Made by a program: the position numbers and the translations under genes. Positions 44,765 to 53,677 of a stretch of 64,000 nucleotides of DNA are shown in pieces. The notes below the pieces were generated by a model, which did not search any database, was not told where the DNA came from, and saw only the letters and a program-made list of their open reading frames with translations. This DNA is from Rhodocytophaga aerolata (lineage in GTDB: Bacteria > Bacteroidota > Bacteroidia > Cytophagales > 172606-1), in contig NZ_JAUKPO010000027.1 of the NCBI RefSeq assembly GCF_030503435.1, positions 38,338 through 102,337 on the forward strand. The letters are read 5' to 3'. Each line of letters starts with the position of its first letter. The stretch's first letter is position 1.

Positions 44765-46270
44765 ATGAAAATTTTTAGGCATTTCAAATGGCTTTTTCTG
44801 GCAGCTATGTTGGTCTTATCTGCCTGTAAAAAGGATGATAATAAGCAAGCAACCCCTGTTGCTGAGCCTCCGGATGAAGTTCTGGAAAAAGAAGTGCTCA
44901 CGGCAGATGCTGGTCCAGACCATAATGTAGCCATGAATGATGAAGTGATACTGGATGGGACAGCTTCTAAAAGTAACCTAGGGAATCCCTTCAAATTTAA
45001 ATGGACTATTATTCGTAAACCAGAAGGAAGCGTATCGGTTATTGTAAAAAGTGATGCGGCTATAGCTAATTTTTCGCCGACCACTTTGGGACAGTATGAA
45101 ATTGAACTCATCATATCCAATGCTTCCGGGCAAAGTGCAGATAGGGTAATCATCAATGCCGGAGCCGCTGAAACCCAGATTATTGATTCGGATTTTACAT
45201 CTCCTATAAGCCTGCCGGATCTAATCCCCGATTCAGAAAAACCTGATTATATTGTAACCAAAGACATTTCCATAAATTCTGACCTCCAGATAAATGCAGG
45301 GGTGGTCATGGCTTTTGAAAAAGATGTCAGGCTTGAAGTCAATGAAGGAGGCTCCCTGGCAGTTTTGGGAGGACCCAATAAGAAAGTCGTATTTACCGGG
45401 GTTGAGAAAATAAAAGGCTCATGGAAAGGTATTGTTTTCTTTTCCAGCAGTCCGCAAAACTTATTGGAACATGTTGAGATATGGTATGGAGGGAAAAAAA
45501 CCAGTGTAAGCTCCTACAATGCTGCCCTCACATTATATGGTCAAACAAAAGCGAAGCTTTCCCTCAAAAACACTTTAATTGCAGAAAGCGGAGGAATAGG
45601 CCTTCCGGTCTCTCCAGGATCAGTTATCAAAGAATTTTCAAACAATCTGTTTTCAAATAATAGCGGATCAGGTATTTATTTAGATGCGCCTAACGTAAGG
45701 TATCTGGATAAAGCATCCAAATTTATCGGTAATGGGAGAAATTTAGTAGAGGTCATGCAATCCAGTATTAATAACAGCTATGGAAGCCCTGAGACCTGGC
45801 AAGGCTTCGATGATCACACCCCGTACCTGGTTTCGGGAGAGTTAACGATTAATACAGGTCTGGAGCTAAAACCTGGGGTGGTTATCCAGCTAGCCAAGGA
45901 TGTAACGGTTGTTATCAATACAGAAGGTTACATCAATGCCAAAGGTTTATTTGGAAATCCGATTGTTTTTACCGGCTATAACAAGACACCAGGGTATTGG
46001 AATGGCATAAGAGTAAATTCCCAAATTGCGCTAAATGAATGGGAGTTTGTAGAAATCAGTTATGCAGGTAGTGGTTCTCTGGTTTCCGGTAAGAAAGCGA
46101 GTGTAGGTTTGACGGGGCCAGGTACAAATTTGTTTATCAAAAACTCAAAAATAAATAACAGCGGGGGCTATGGGATATTTGTAGGACGAGGCAGTGATTT
46201 CAGGGATGAGGTGTATAATGAGAACACTTTTCAGAATAATGCCCTTGACCATGTTTTTTATGAAAAATAA
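44765..46270 (+). CDS. lipoprotein with PKD-like domain and right-handed beta-helix
   Basis: A 501-residue surface or periplasmic lipoprotein. The signal ends LVLSAC (Cys20), followed by KKDD, typical of Bacteroidota lipoproteins. A PKD-type Ig fold (about 45-135; ADAGPDHNVAMNDEVILDG, then GQYEIELIISN) precedes two long stretches of beta-helix repeats such as GSWKGIVFFSS and GYWNGIRVNSQI. No catalytic residues are evident. It probably binds or scaffolds polysaccharide or surface components. It stands alone. Confidence 0.8.
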   Translation: MKIFRHFKWLFLAAMLVLSACKKDDNKQATPVAEPPDEVLEKEVLTADAGPDHNVAMNDEVILDGTASKSNLGNPFKFKWTIIRKPEGSVSVIVKSDAAIANFSPTTLGQYEIELIISNASGQSADRVIINAGAAETQIIDSDFTSPISLPDLIPDSEKPDYIVTKDISINSDLQINAGVVMAFEKDVRLEVNEGGSLAVLGGPNKKVVFTGVEKIKGSWKGIVFFSSSPQNLLEHVEIWYGGKKTSVSSYNAALTLYGQTKAKLSLKNTLIAESGGIGLPVSPGSVIKEFSNNLFSNNSGSGIYLDAPNVRYLDKASKFIGNGRNLVEVMQSSINNSYGSPETWQGFDDHTPYLVSGELTINTGLELKPGVVIQLAKDVTVVINTEGYINAKGLFGNPIVFTGYNKTPGYWNGIRVNSQIALNEWEFVEISYAGSGSLVSGKKASVGLTGPGTNLFIKNSKINNSGGYGIFVGRGSDFRDEVYNENTFQNNALDHVFYEK

Positions 46271-46423
46271 GAAATTGATTTGCACACGCCTTTGAGGCTT
46301 TTCTAGCTCCAGAGTATCCTTTATTGATAATTGAACCAATTTATATGTATTACCCTATCGGAGCTACTTGCTTCATCTGATATCATCCTTTTTGAAATAA
46401 AGACCACTCACACAAATACAACC

Positions 46424-46732
46424 ATGGCCGTATATTTAATCAACAGCTATAATATTCATGACTTTGAAGCATTCAAGAAATACCTTCCTTTGCTAAAAAC
46501 TCTACTTGATAAGTATGGAGCAGAGGTATTAGCCTCAGATTTAAAAGCGATAAGTCTGGAAGGAAAAGCAAAAACAATGAATGCCATTATCAGATTTCCT
46601 TCCAAAGAAGCAGTTTTCAATTGCTATAACGATCCGGAGTATACAGAGATAAAGAAATCAAGATTGAAGGCTACTAGCGATTGTGATATGATAGTGGTAA
46701 ATGAATTTGTACCTCTACCTGTTTATTGTTAA
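46424..46732 (+). CDS. DUF1330-family protein
   Basis: 102 residues from ATG 46424 (MAVYLINSYNIHDFEAFKKY); in-frame codons upstream are not conserved-looking. The small alpha-beta barrel-like fold of DUF1330 is indicated by YLPLLKTLLDKYGAEVLAS, then NAIIRFPSKEAVFNCYNDPE and RLKATSDCDMIVV. Members are dimeric ferredoxin-like proteins of unknown function. It is followed by an IS4-type element, which may have separated it from its terminator. Confidence 0.82.
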   Translation: MAVYLINSYNIHDFEAFKKYLPLLKTLLDKYGAEVLASDLKAISLEGKAKTMNAIIRFPSKEAVFNCYNDPEYTEIKKSRLKATSDCDMIVVNEFVPLPVYC

Positions 46733-46774
46733 ACTTTAGTGCGTATACGAGTTAACATAATAAAATAGACTGAA

Positions 46775-48050
46775 CTTGTAACAAAAACTGGGCAGATTTC
46801 ATGGATTATAGACTTTATTGAAACGTATTAGAAATTCAATAGCTGGTTAAAAATCAGGCAGCAATAGCACCGAAATGATAAAGCTGCCTGATAAGTGGAT
46901 GATTTTTAATCATCTTAGTATCTTCAGGCAAGATGTTAAATAATTGATCAATGAGTAAGTGGTTGTGATAGAAAGTTTTAATACTGCTCATGGAGAAAGC
47001 CCCTCTTTCTGCTTTGGGCCTGTTTAACCATTGCTCAGCTTTGGCAATATTGATGGCAGTTAAAGCTGTATTCCGATGATATTCCAGTTTAGCTGTCGAA
47101 CGTGCCTGGCAATCTTGTAAGCCGGTAAACTGCTTGCCATCCCTAATTAAAAATTCCTGTTGAAAACGAAGTAGATAATACTTGCCAATCATCAAAGCAG
47201 GTAATTGTAAATCAGTAGAGAAATAGATTTTGTGAGCACTTACCTGATGGTTTTCGTCCAAATATTGACAAAAAGCAATGCGGATATTGCGGGAAAGAAA
47301 TTTACAATAGACCACCCCATCATACAACCTGAGATGGGCATCAGCATATTGTAAGTTAAAAGAAGTTAAGTCCGGCTCTTGCCAATTGATTTTGCCTGCA
47401 TATTTTCTGGGAGCCCCTCTGCCTTGTTTTTTGGGTCCTTGATACAGATAATAGCAGTTGGCATCTTTCCTTAGACGGGAAATAATCTGCAAAGGAGTGC
47501 CGGTAAGGATGCGGTCTATAAACTCTTTTTTAGCAAAGATGAACCTGACATTCCATGTCATCGGTTCAGGGGCATCCACTGCCAGGTACGCACTCAAAGA
47601 AGTCAGTTGTGGGGCAGCCCACAAAATAGCTTGTCCATAATGTTCTAGCAGATTGATCCCTTTTGCTTCTCTTTCCTGCTTAGCAGGGGTTTGAATAGCA
47701 TCTAAGTGAAAAGCGGTATGATTGTCTACATCAATGACTGATAGCAGGCCTGCTTCCAGACCCCAAAGTGTAGTTTGAGCTGCTCCTGACCAATATTTGC
47801 CTATGCCCGCAGTAGCCCTTCCACTTTTGGGCCGGTAACTTAAGTCAAAGGCTATTATATAGTGGCCTGAGCCTTTCTGTAAAATATACTCCTGATTAAT
47901 TGTAGCAAAATCTACATATTGCGCAAACTGCAATCGTGCAGTTGATTCTACATAAGTTGTAGAATGACGGGCTAGCTGTAAGAAGTTAATCCTACCACTG
48001 ATAGATAAAAACAATTTGAGCATATGTTAGGTCCCCTGTTTTTCGGACAG
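46775..48050 (-). mobile_element. IS4-type insertion sequence (ends tentative)
   Basis: The transposase gene is flanked by partly matching inverted ends: CTTGTAACAAAAACTGGG at 46775-46792 and, on the other strand, CTGTCCGAAAAACAGGGG at 48033-48050 (AAAAAC.GGG shared). I could not identify a target-site duplication, so the exact borders are uncertain. Confidence 0.5.
46854..48023 (-). CDS. IS4-family-like DDE transposase
   Basis: A 389-residue transposase without frame breaks. The first catalytic Asp is in YIIAFDLSYRPKSGR, the second region has YLAVDAPEPMTW, and RLRKDANCYYLYQGP is followed by RGAPRKYAGKINW. The catalytic Glu/Lys region is QEFLIRDGKQFTGLQDCQAR, with TALTAINIAKAEQW after it. 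These blocks match IS4-group transposases found in Bacteroidota. The copy looks intact and may be active. A dispersed-repeat copy lies about 30 bases beyond its right end. Confidence 0.85.
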   Translation of the reverse strand: MLKLFLSISGRINFLQLARHSTTYVESTARLQFAQYVDFATINQEYILQKGSGHYIIAFDLSYRPKSGRATAGIGKYWSGAAQTTLWGLEAGLLSVIDVDNHTAFHLDAIQTPAKQEREAKGINLLEHYGQAILWAAPQLTSLSAYLAVDAPEPMTWNVRFIFAKKEFIDRILTGTPLQIISRLRKDANCYYLYQGPKKQGRGAPRKYAGKINWQEPDLTSFNLQYADAHLRLYDGVVYCKFLSRNIRIAFCQYLDENHQVSAHKIYFSTDLQLPALMIGKYYLLRFQQEFLIRDGKQFTGLQDCQARSTAKLEYHRNTALTAINIAKAEQWLNRPKAERGAFSMSSIKTFYHNHLLIDQLFNILPEDTKMIKNHPLIRQLYHFGAIAA

Positions 48051-48078
48051 ATAGCATACAGAAACTAATACAATTATG

Positions 48079-48108
48079 GGTTACCCGAAAGGGGCATATC
48101 TTTTAACT
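48079..48108 (+). repeat. dispersed 30-bp repeat (G-rich strand on plus)
   Basis: GGTTACCCGAAAGGGG then CATATCTTTTAACT: one of the copies nearest consensus. Confidence 0.8.
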
Positions 48109-48297
48109 TTAGATATTGCCATCCATTATTTCCTGAGGGAAGATTTTTAGAAACCCTAGAAATTTTACGCTAATAGAAAACTGTAATGTTACTAGATATG
48201 AAGTTTATGTTATATTCTAGTAACTCGTGTTTTTTGTCTTGGTATATGCATACTTTTGATGCAAACAAACCACTTAATTTTAAAAACATCAAGTACA

Positions 48298-48323
48298 AAA
48301 AAGCTCCTACAGAGGAGCTTTTT
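48298..48323 (+). terminator. strong intrinsic terminator without an adjacent gene
   Basis: AAAAAGCTCCT and AGGAGCTTTTT pair perfectly over 11 bases with loop ACAG and end in TTTATTT. The nearest upstream plus-strand gene is DUF1330 at 46732, on the far side of the IS4-type element. Confidence 0.75.
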
Positions 48324-48371
48324 ATTTAGAAGGTAATCTTAGCATGTTCTCCTTAGAATTGGTAAATTTTA

Positions 48372-48400
48372 AGTCTCTCTAACTCCCCTTTCATAAAACT
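48372..48400 (-). repeat. dispersed repeat, diverged (G-rich strand on minus)
   Basis: AGTCTCTCTAACTCCCC then TTTCATAAAACT, 130 bases upstream of the NmrA-type gene. It is less conserved than the others. Confidence 0.5.
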
Positions 48401-48529
48401 CAAGAATCCAAATACAATTCCACGCTCATAGGAGAAGGCTAATATCAGATTTGACTACCATAAAGCAAGATTTGCACACTTTTCTTATTTTATTCATTTC
48501 CAATTTTGTATCAACCAAATAAATAGAAG

Positions 48530-49399
48530 ATGAATAGCATATTAGTAACCGGTGCTACGGGACATTTAGGTTCTGCCGTTATCGAAACCTTGCTAAAGAA
48601 AATTTGGGCTGATCAAATTTCAGTCATTACCCGGAATGAAGAAAAAAGGGCAGCCTTTGAAGCAAGGGGGTTTAATGCCTTTCTCGGGGATTATGACAAT
48701 CTAGCTACACTTGAACAGGCCATGAAGGGAGTGGATACGGTTCTGCTTATTTCTTCAGGTGATCAGGGGGACAGAATCCAAGAGCATAAAAATGTGATTG
48801 ATATGGCTGTGAAAATGGGTGTTAAACATCTGGCGTACACGAGCAGATGTATGAGAGATAGAAACACCTTAGTCAATCAATTAATGGTGGAGCATTTCAA
48901 AACAGAAGACTATATCCGAGAGAGTGGCCTGCCATTTACTATCTTTAGAAACACCTTATATATGGATGCTATTCCACAGTTTGTAGGAGGGCAAGCAGCC
49001 TTGGATCGAGGAATTTTACTGCCGGCAGGAGAAGGTAAAGTAGCCTTTGCCTTGAGAAGCGAAATGGGTGAAGCCATGGCACAGGTTTTATTGAATGAAA
49101 CATGTGAAAACAAAATTTACAGCTTTACAGGTGATCAAGCCTATTCCTTTGATGATATTGCTTCTGCACTTACAGCACTTTCTGGTAAAGAAGTAAAATA
49201 CACCCCTGTTGAGCGAGCCGTATTTGCAGCCATGATGAGACAAAGAAATGTAGAAGAGGCATTGACTCAGAAAATACTAGATTTTATCACCGATATCAAA
49301 AATAACCAGGAAGCAGAGATTACTAATGAACTTGCGTTTTATTTAGGGCGTAAACCAACCCGATTAAATGAAGGTTTAAAACTAGTACTCGCTTTATAA
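48530..49399 (+). CDS. NmrA/QorB-like NAD(P)-dependent reductase
   Basis: A 289-residue Rossmann protein. The N-terminal MNSILVTGATGHLGSAVIET carries GATGHLG, the NAD(P)-binding motif of atypical SDR proteins. ISVITRNEEKRAAFEARGFN and GVDTVLLISSG follow. The C-terminal half resembles NAD(P)H:quinone oxidoreductase QorB and NmrA relatives (TIFRNTLYMDAIPQFVGG). It lacks the classical YxxxK pair. An AraC-type regulator follows after 12 bases, so this is a two-gene operon; such reductase/AraC pairs often respond to quinones or electrophiles (inference). Confidence 0.85.
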   Translation: MNSILVTGATGHLGSAVIETLLKKIWADQISVITRNEEKRAAFEARGFNAFLGDYDNLATLEQAMKGVDTVLLISSGDQGDRIQEHKNVIDMAVKMGVKHLAYTSRCMRDRNTLVNQLMVEHFKTEDYIRESGLPFTIFRNTLYMDAIPQFVGGQAALDRGILLPAGEGKVAFALRSEMGEAMAQVLLNETCENKIYSFTGDQAYSFDDIASALTALSGKEVKYTPVERAVFAAMMRQRNVEEALTQKILDFITDIKNNQEAEITNELAFYLGRKPTRLNEGLKLVLAL

Positions 49400-49411
49400 A
49401 GTCATTGTTCT

Positions 49412-50332
49412 ATGAGTTCGCTTGCCTCTCATCATATTAAAACCATTACCGAGTATCACCGGTTTATGGATCTACCCAAACCTGCCCATCCATTGATCAG
49501 TGTCGTAAGATTTGAAGACATCAAACGGCAACCAACTACTTGTCCAGGCAGCATCATTCACCATTTTTATTCTATTGCCTTGAAGAAAAATTTCAATGCA
49601 AAAATCAAATATGGACAACACGACTTTGATTTTGATGAAGGCATCCTGCACTTTATGTCGCCCAAACAAGTTTTAACCATCCAAACGGCATCAGCAGCAG
49701 AATTTACACATTGCGGATGGCTGTTATTAATCCATCCCGATTTTCTTTGGAATACCCCCTTGGCAAAGAAAATTAAAACCTATGAGTATTTCACTTACAA
49801 GGTAAATGAAGCCTTGCACCTGTCAGACAAGGAAGAAAGGCTGGTTAGTGAAATTATTGAAAAAATAGCACAGGAGTACCAAGATAAAATTGACAACTAT
49901 AGCCAGGATGTAATCCTGGCACAGATAGAATTGTTGCTTATTTACTGCGAGAGATTTTACCAACGGCAATTCATTACCAGAAAAATGGCAAATCATGCCA
50001 TCCTAAATAAATTAGAAATATTGCTTTCAGATTATTTTAACAGGGATGAGTTAGCAGACAAAGGAATACCTACTGTACAATTCGTTGCCGATCACTTACA
50101 CATATCAGCTGGTTACTTGAGCCGTTTATTACAACTGTTAACTGGCCAAAGTACCAAACACTTTATACAAGATAAGGTAATGGAGCTGGCCAAAGAAAAA
50201 CTATCTACAAGCGATTTATCTGTGAGTGAAATTGCCTATCAGTTGGGCTTTGAGCATGCGCAATCCTTTAGTAAGTTATTTAAGCGTAAAAATGGCATTT
50301 CACCTGTAGAATTCAGGCAGTCATTTAATTAA
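49412..50332 (+). CDS. AraC-family transcriptional regulator
   Basis: A 306-residue regulator. The C-terminal DNA-binding domain has both helix-turn-helix units: VQFVADHLHISAGYLSRLLQ and LSVSEIAYQLGFEHAQSFSK, ending LFKRKNGISPVEFRQ. The N-terminal 180 residues form a cupin-like sensor domain (FDFDEGILHFMSPKQVL). It is co-oriented with and probably co-transcribed from the NmrA-type gene, and would regulate it. Confidence 0.88.
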   Translation: MSSLASHHIKTITEYHRFMDLPKPAHPLISVVRFEDIKRQPTTCPGSIIHHFYSIALKKNFNAKIKYGQHDFDFDEGILHFMSPKQVLTIQTASAAEFTHCGWLLLIHPDFLWNTPLAKKIKTYEYFTYKVNEALHLSDKEERLVSEIIEKIAQEYQDKIDNYSQDVILAQIELLLIYCERFYQRQFITRKMANHAILNKLEILLSDYFNRDELADKGIPTVQFVADHLHISAGYLSRLLQLLTGQSTKHFIQDKVMELAKEKLSTSDLSVSEIAYQLGFEHAQSFSKLFKRKNGISPVEFRQSFN

Positions 50333-50811
50333 AAATGCTGACAGGCAAAATATCACTATTGCAAGCAAATAAGCCTTCATAGGGAAGTTTTGACAGAGTA
50401 CGAACTTATAATTTCAAGAAAATGGGTTGTCTAGTCTTGGCTTTCTTATATGTGTCAGGCTCCCTATTTTTCATACAGCGGATAGTAAGAAAAACCTACT
50501 TCATTTCGGTAGGCAACAAACTTTGTGGTAACAGAATAGGGGAAATTATTTTAACTACCATATCTTATAACTCTGCTTATAGCATAATTTCTTAAATACT
50601 ATCATGAATCCTTGAGGCCTTATCCGCACTTACTGCTCTACCTGCCTAGTATGTGCCGCTGCTCTTCCTAAAGGCTCTGTAAGAGTTGCCTACTTACTAA
50701 ATATGATTACCTAGGAGTAATGGATGCTCGTATTGATAAATAGTTTATATTAGAAATACTATATTAAGCTTCTCCAAACAGAGCTTACATCCTAGACCAA
50801 ATAACCATCCT
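50333..50811. other. 479-bp intergenic region
   Basis: It contains one dispersed-repeat copy (50527-50556). I see no other structure. A 57-codon frame overlapping the repeat is not convincing. Confidence 0.45.
50527..50556 (+). repeat. dispersed 30-bp repeat (G-rich strand on plus)
   Basis: GGTAACAGAATAGGGGAA then ATTATTTTAACT, 195 bases after the AraC gene. Confidence 0.65.
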
Positions 50812-51498
50812 ATGAAACAACTACTTGTCCTATTGCTTTTCTTGTTGTTAGCCTCAGTGATAAAAGCTCAACAAAACTTAAATATCTCTTTAAAGCAAGA
50901 ACTAGATAGTATTTTCACTTTGGATCAGAAATACCGGCAATTAGATTGGTTGAGCAATAGGCAAGGCAAAGAGGATTCTATCGCACAAGTTTACCAGCTA
51001 TCAACAAAAGACTTACCTACTTTTCTTCATACGAAAATGCAAGAGGTGGATGCATCCAATCTTGAAAGAATAGAAGCAATCTTTAAACAGTATGGCTATC
51101 CGGGCAAGTCGTTGGTGGGTACTCCCACCAACGAAGCCGTATTTTACGTTTTGCAGCATTCTCCTAAAATTCAACAGTACATGCCCCAAATCGAACAAGC
51201 AGCCAAAAAAGGGGAGCTTGCTTTTCACTTGTACGCCATGATGGAGGATCGGTTTTTAATGCAGGCAGGCAAAGAACAGGTTTATGGCTCCCAAGTTTAT
51301 GGTTTCAAAACTACCAATGCTGAGAATGGACAAGAGAAATGGCAAAGATTTGTGTGGCCGATAAAAGACCCAAAGTATGTAAACACGAGACGTAAGCAAG
51401 CCGGATTCACTATGACGGTAGAAGAAAATGCAAAAAGGCTTGGAGTAGATTACCTAATAGTAACCCTAGAAGAGGTTAACAAACTGCAAGGGAAATAA
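50812..51498 (+). CDS. DUF6624-type secreted protein
   Basis: A 228-residue protein with a signal peptide (LLVLLLFLLLASVIKAQ). The mature part has LDSIFTLDQKYRQLDWL, then IEAIFKQYGYPGKSLVGTPT, FYVLQHSPKIQQYMPQIEQA and LYAMMEDRFLMQAGKEQVYG, which I recognise as the DUF6624 pattern. Function is unknown. No catalytic motif is clear. A small outer-membrane-type gene follows 120 bases later on the same strand. Confidence 0.75.
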   Translation: MKQLLVLLLFLLLASVIKAQQNLNISLKQELDSIFTLDQKYRQLDWLSNRQGKEDSIAQVYQLSTKDLPTFLHTKMQEVDASNLERIEAIFKQYGYPGKSLVGTPTNEAVFYVLQHSPKIQQYMPQIEQAAKKGELAFHLYAMMEDRFLMQAGKEQVYGSQVYGFKTTNAENGQEKWQRFVWPIKDPKYVNTRRKQAGFTMTVEENAKRLGVDYLIVTLEEVNKLQGK

Positions 51499-51621
51499 AG
51501 AGAATACACCTAATATTTGGAAAGCTGACAACCATGGTTACCTAGCTCATTACTTCAGCTATGGCCAACGGTATACAGTTGCAGTTGATTCGGTTAGGCG
51601 TGATTAAGATTGAAATATACT

Positions 51622-52215
51622 ATGAGAAAGCTAGCTTTAATAATATTGTTGATGATGGGAACACATATGGCAGCATATGCTCAAGAGGAAACACTTCTTC
51701 CTAAGAGAAGTATATGGATAAAAACCAATCTGCTCAATTTATTGGCTCAGAGACCTACCTTAACGATAGAAAAACCGCTCAGTTCCCATTGGAGTGTAGG
51801 ACTTTCTTATGTGAATGGACAATTTACCCGCATACTGCTGACCGATCATTATCGTTACGATGGTTTTACCTTGGATACAAAATATTACTTCAACCGACTC
51901 AACTATGATTCTTTCTCTCCCTACGTAAGTATGTATGTGGGTAACCTGAATCGCAGACTTCATTCAGAGGCCAAAGTATTAGACAAACCGGTTGGATTAT
52001 TTGGAGTAGGAGCCAGAGACTTTTATGGGCAATCCGTAAGAATGGGAGCTAATATAGGTGGACAGTATCTATTTACCAATCGCGTAAGCTTAGATGGACA
52101 TGTGGGGTTAGGCTATGGTAAGTATTACAAACAACTTGATAAAACTGATCCTTCTACAAAGAATGGGGGCTATATAGATGCGAATCTTTGGCTAAGTATA
52201 GGGTATTGCTTCTAA
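51622..52215 (+). CDS. small outer-membrane beta-barrel protein
   Basis: About 197 residues from ATG 51622 (MRKLALIILLMMGTHMAAYA as signal peptide; a TTG at 51610 is less likely). The mature protein consists of alternating amphipathic strands: SIWIKTNLLNLLAQRPTLTI, WSVGLSYVNGQF, LDTKYYFNRL and GANIGGQYLFTNRVSLDG. It ends in LWLSIGYCF with terminal Phe, as outer-membrane barrels do. It resembles DUF3575-like small barrels. Role unknown. Confidence 0.75.
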   Translation: MRKLALIILLMMGTHMAAYAQEETLLPKRSIWIKTNLLNLLAQRPTLTIEKPLSSHWSVGLSYVNGQFTRILLTDHYRYDGFTLDTKYYFNRLNYDSFSPYVSMYVGNLNRRLHSEAKVLDKPVGLFGVGARDFYGQSVRMGANIGGQYLFTNRVSLDGHVGLGYGKYYKQLDKTDPSTKNGGYIDANLWLSIGYCF

Positions 52216-52383
52216 AGTAGAAGCACAACAAAAAGGATTAGAAAAATATGCCTACATCAAGCCGGTCTTTCAAACACCGGCAAATACGCAAAATCAATGT
52301 AGAAGCCTATGCGTTGATTACTTGTAGTAAATTTTCAGTAAGTAAATGGTAAGAAAAAATATACACATTGTAGATATATTTGC

Positions 52384-52431
52384 GGTTATTAGAAAGGGGG
52401 AGTTTCTTTAACCACCCTCTTTCTTGATACT
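52384..52431. repeat. two overlapping, oppositely oriented repeat copies
   Basis: GGTTATTAGAAAGGGGG then AGTTTCTTTAACC (52384-52413, plus) overlaps a minus copy with ACCACCCTCTTTC then TTGATACT (to 52431). Together they can fold as a hairpin between the convergent barrel and EEP genes. Confidence 0.7.
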
Positions 52432-52615
52432 AAAATCTAGCTATCAAATCCACTCTCTTTTTCTCTTCCACTTTTATGAGTGAACCCCAGTTGGCTTTTC
52501 CCTGCCCAATTGCATGGTGGGATAAGCATTGCATCAACCAACCATAGTAAAGTACTATCCAGAATAACACGGCAACAGCCGTATAATAAGTTAACTTGAC
52601 AAGTAAAGCTCTCAT
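52430..52615 (-). CDS. possible small single-pass membrane protein
   Basis: A 61-codon frame from ATG 52615 (MRALLVKLTYYTAVAVLFWI) with one membrane helix (about 8-30) and a charged tail (KVEEKKRVDLIARF). It directly follows the frameshifted EEP gene on the same strand. No homologue is recalled, so coding status is doubtful. Confidence 0.25.
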   Translation of the reverse strand: MRALLVKLTYYTAVAVLFWIVLYYGWLMQCLSHHAIGQGKANWGSLIKVEEKKRVDLIARF

Positions 52616-52641
52616 GTGTTTTACCAAGCATATGTAGAATA

Positions 52642-53617
52642 TTATTTTTCTTCAATGACCATAGAAATCGGGAAATGATCACTGTACCCATTCTCGTTGA
52701 AACTAGCCTGAGAGGATGGTCTCCCAAATTTAATGGGTATAGCATATTCTCCCCCTTTTACCATATCTGCAATAGCCTCTATTCTGACAGAATCTTTTTT
52801 AACTGTAAATAGCACCAGCCGGCAGGTAAAAACCCTTGGAGACCATAAACTGGTCTAAAATATTAGGAAAATTATTAAAGTAATACGTACCGGTTTCTTC
52901 CCCCAAAATCCTGCACATCAAATTATAGATCAATGGCCTTTCTCTGGCATTCAGCATATTCTGTTTGGAAGGGATACTCAAGGCATAATCCGTAATTGCC
53001 CTGTTGAAAGGCTCGTCATTAAAATCTCCCATGAATAAAATACATACATCTTTTCCTTTAATCTCAATGATACGCTCGTGAAAATAAGAAAGGGTTTCTC
53101 CGGCCATGATTCGGTAAGGTTCCGATTCATACTGTCCGCCGGAGCGTGATGGCCAATGATTACCAATTACAATTAACTCTTTTCCTGAAGTAGTAGTAAA
53201 ATTTACCTGGTATATATCTCTGGTGGCCGTTCTTTTCTGAATCACGTGAAAAAAAGTCTGATTGGCCTGGAATTTTAACGGGTCGTATAAAAAGGCGACA
53301 TCTATTCCTCTCTTGTCAGAGGTATCGTGGTGTACAACCTGGTAGTTTTTGCCATGAACAGTAGTTAGTTCATTGACTAATTTCTGTAAAACGATCTGGT
53401 TTTCTACTTCGCATATACCAAGTAGATCAGGCCCATTTCCTGCATGTAACTGTGCAATGATACTGGCTAGCTGCTTAATTTTTTTAGCAAGAACCATCTC
53501 ATTCCATCCTTCTAATTCCTTAGCTAATTCATTTTTTAGCCAGCCAATCCGGTCAGGAGAGTCTTCTATATCAAAAAGATTCTCTACATTCCACCAGCTG
53601 ATTCTAAATGTTTCCAT
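52642..53617 (-). pseudogene. endonuclease/exonuclease/phosphatase family protein with frameshift
   Basis: From ATG 53617 the frame has the family motifs SWWNVENLFD, LLGICEVENQIV (metal-binding Glu), VIGNHWPSRSGG, LFMGDFNDEPFN and ILDQFMVSKGF, but ends at 52799 after PAGAIYS. A shift just before the A6 run at 52795-52800 gives VKKDSVRIEAIADMVKGG and then NENGYSDHFPISMVIEEK to a stop at 52642. That last piece carries the catalytic SDH motif, so the unshifted protein lacks the essential His. Either a real inactivating indel or a homopolymer error. It lies 60 bases after the DUF2278 gene and is probably in its operon. Confidence 0.8.
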
Positions 53618-53677
53618 TTGTTATAAATTTTAAAGAGTGATGTATACAGATTTATAGATCCACTAAGTAATATGAGG

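Larger units (their letters stand above)
48024..48529. other. 506-bp intergenic region with two facing repeats and an orphan terminator
   Basis: It contains repeat copies at 48079-48108 (plus) and 48372-48400 (minus) and a strong hairpin at 48298-48323. No gene is seen. Confidence 0.5.

Noticed and set aside
50422..50595. 57-codon frame MGCLVLAFLYVSG...
   Set aside because: It runs through a dispersed repeat copy, and only the repeat is supported.
52437..52745. 102-codon minus-strand frame
   Set aside because: It overlaps in another frame the C-terminal catalytic part of the EEP gene, which has much better support.
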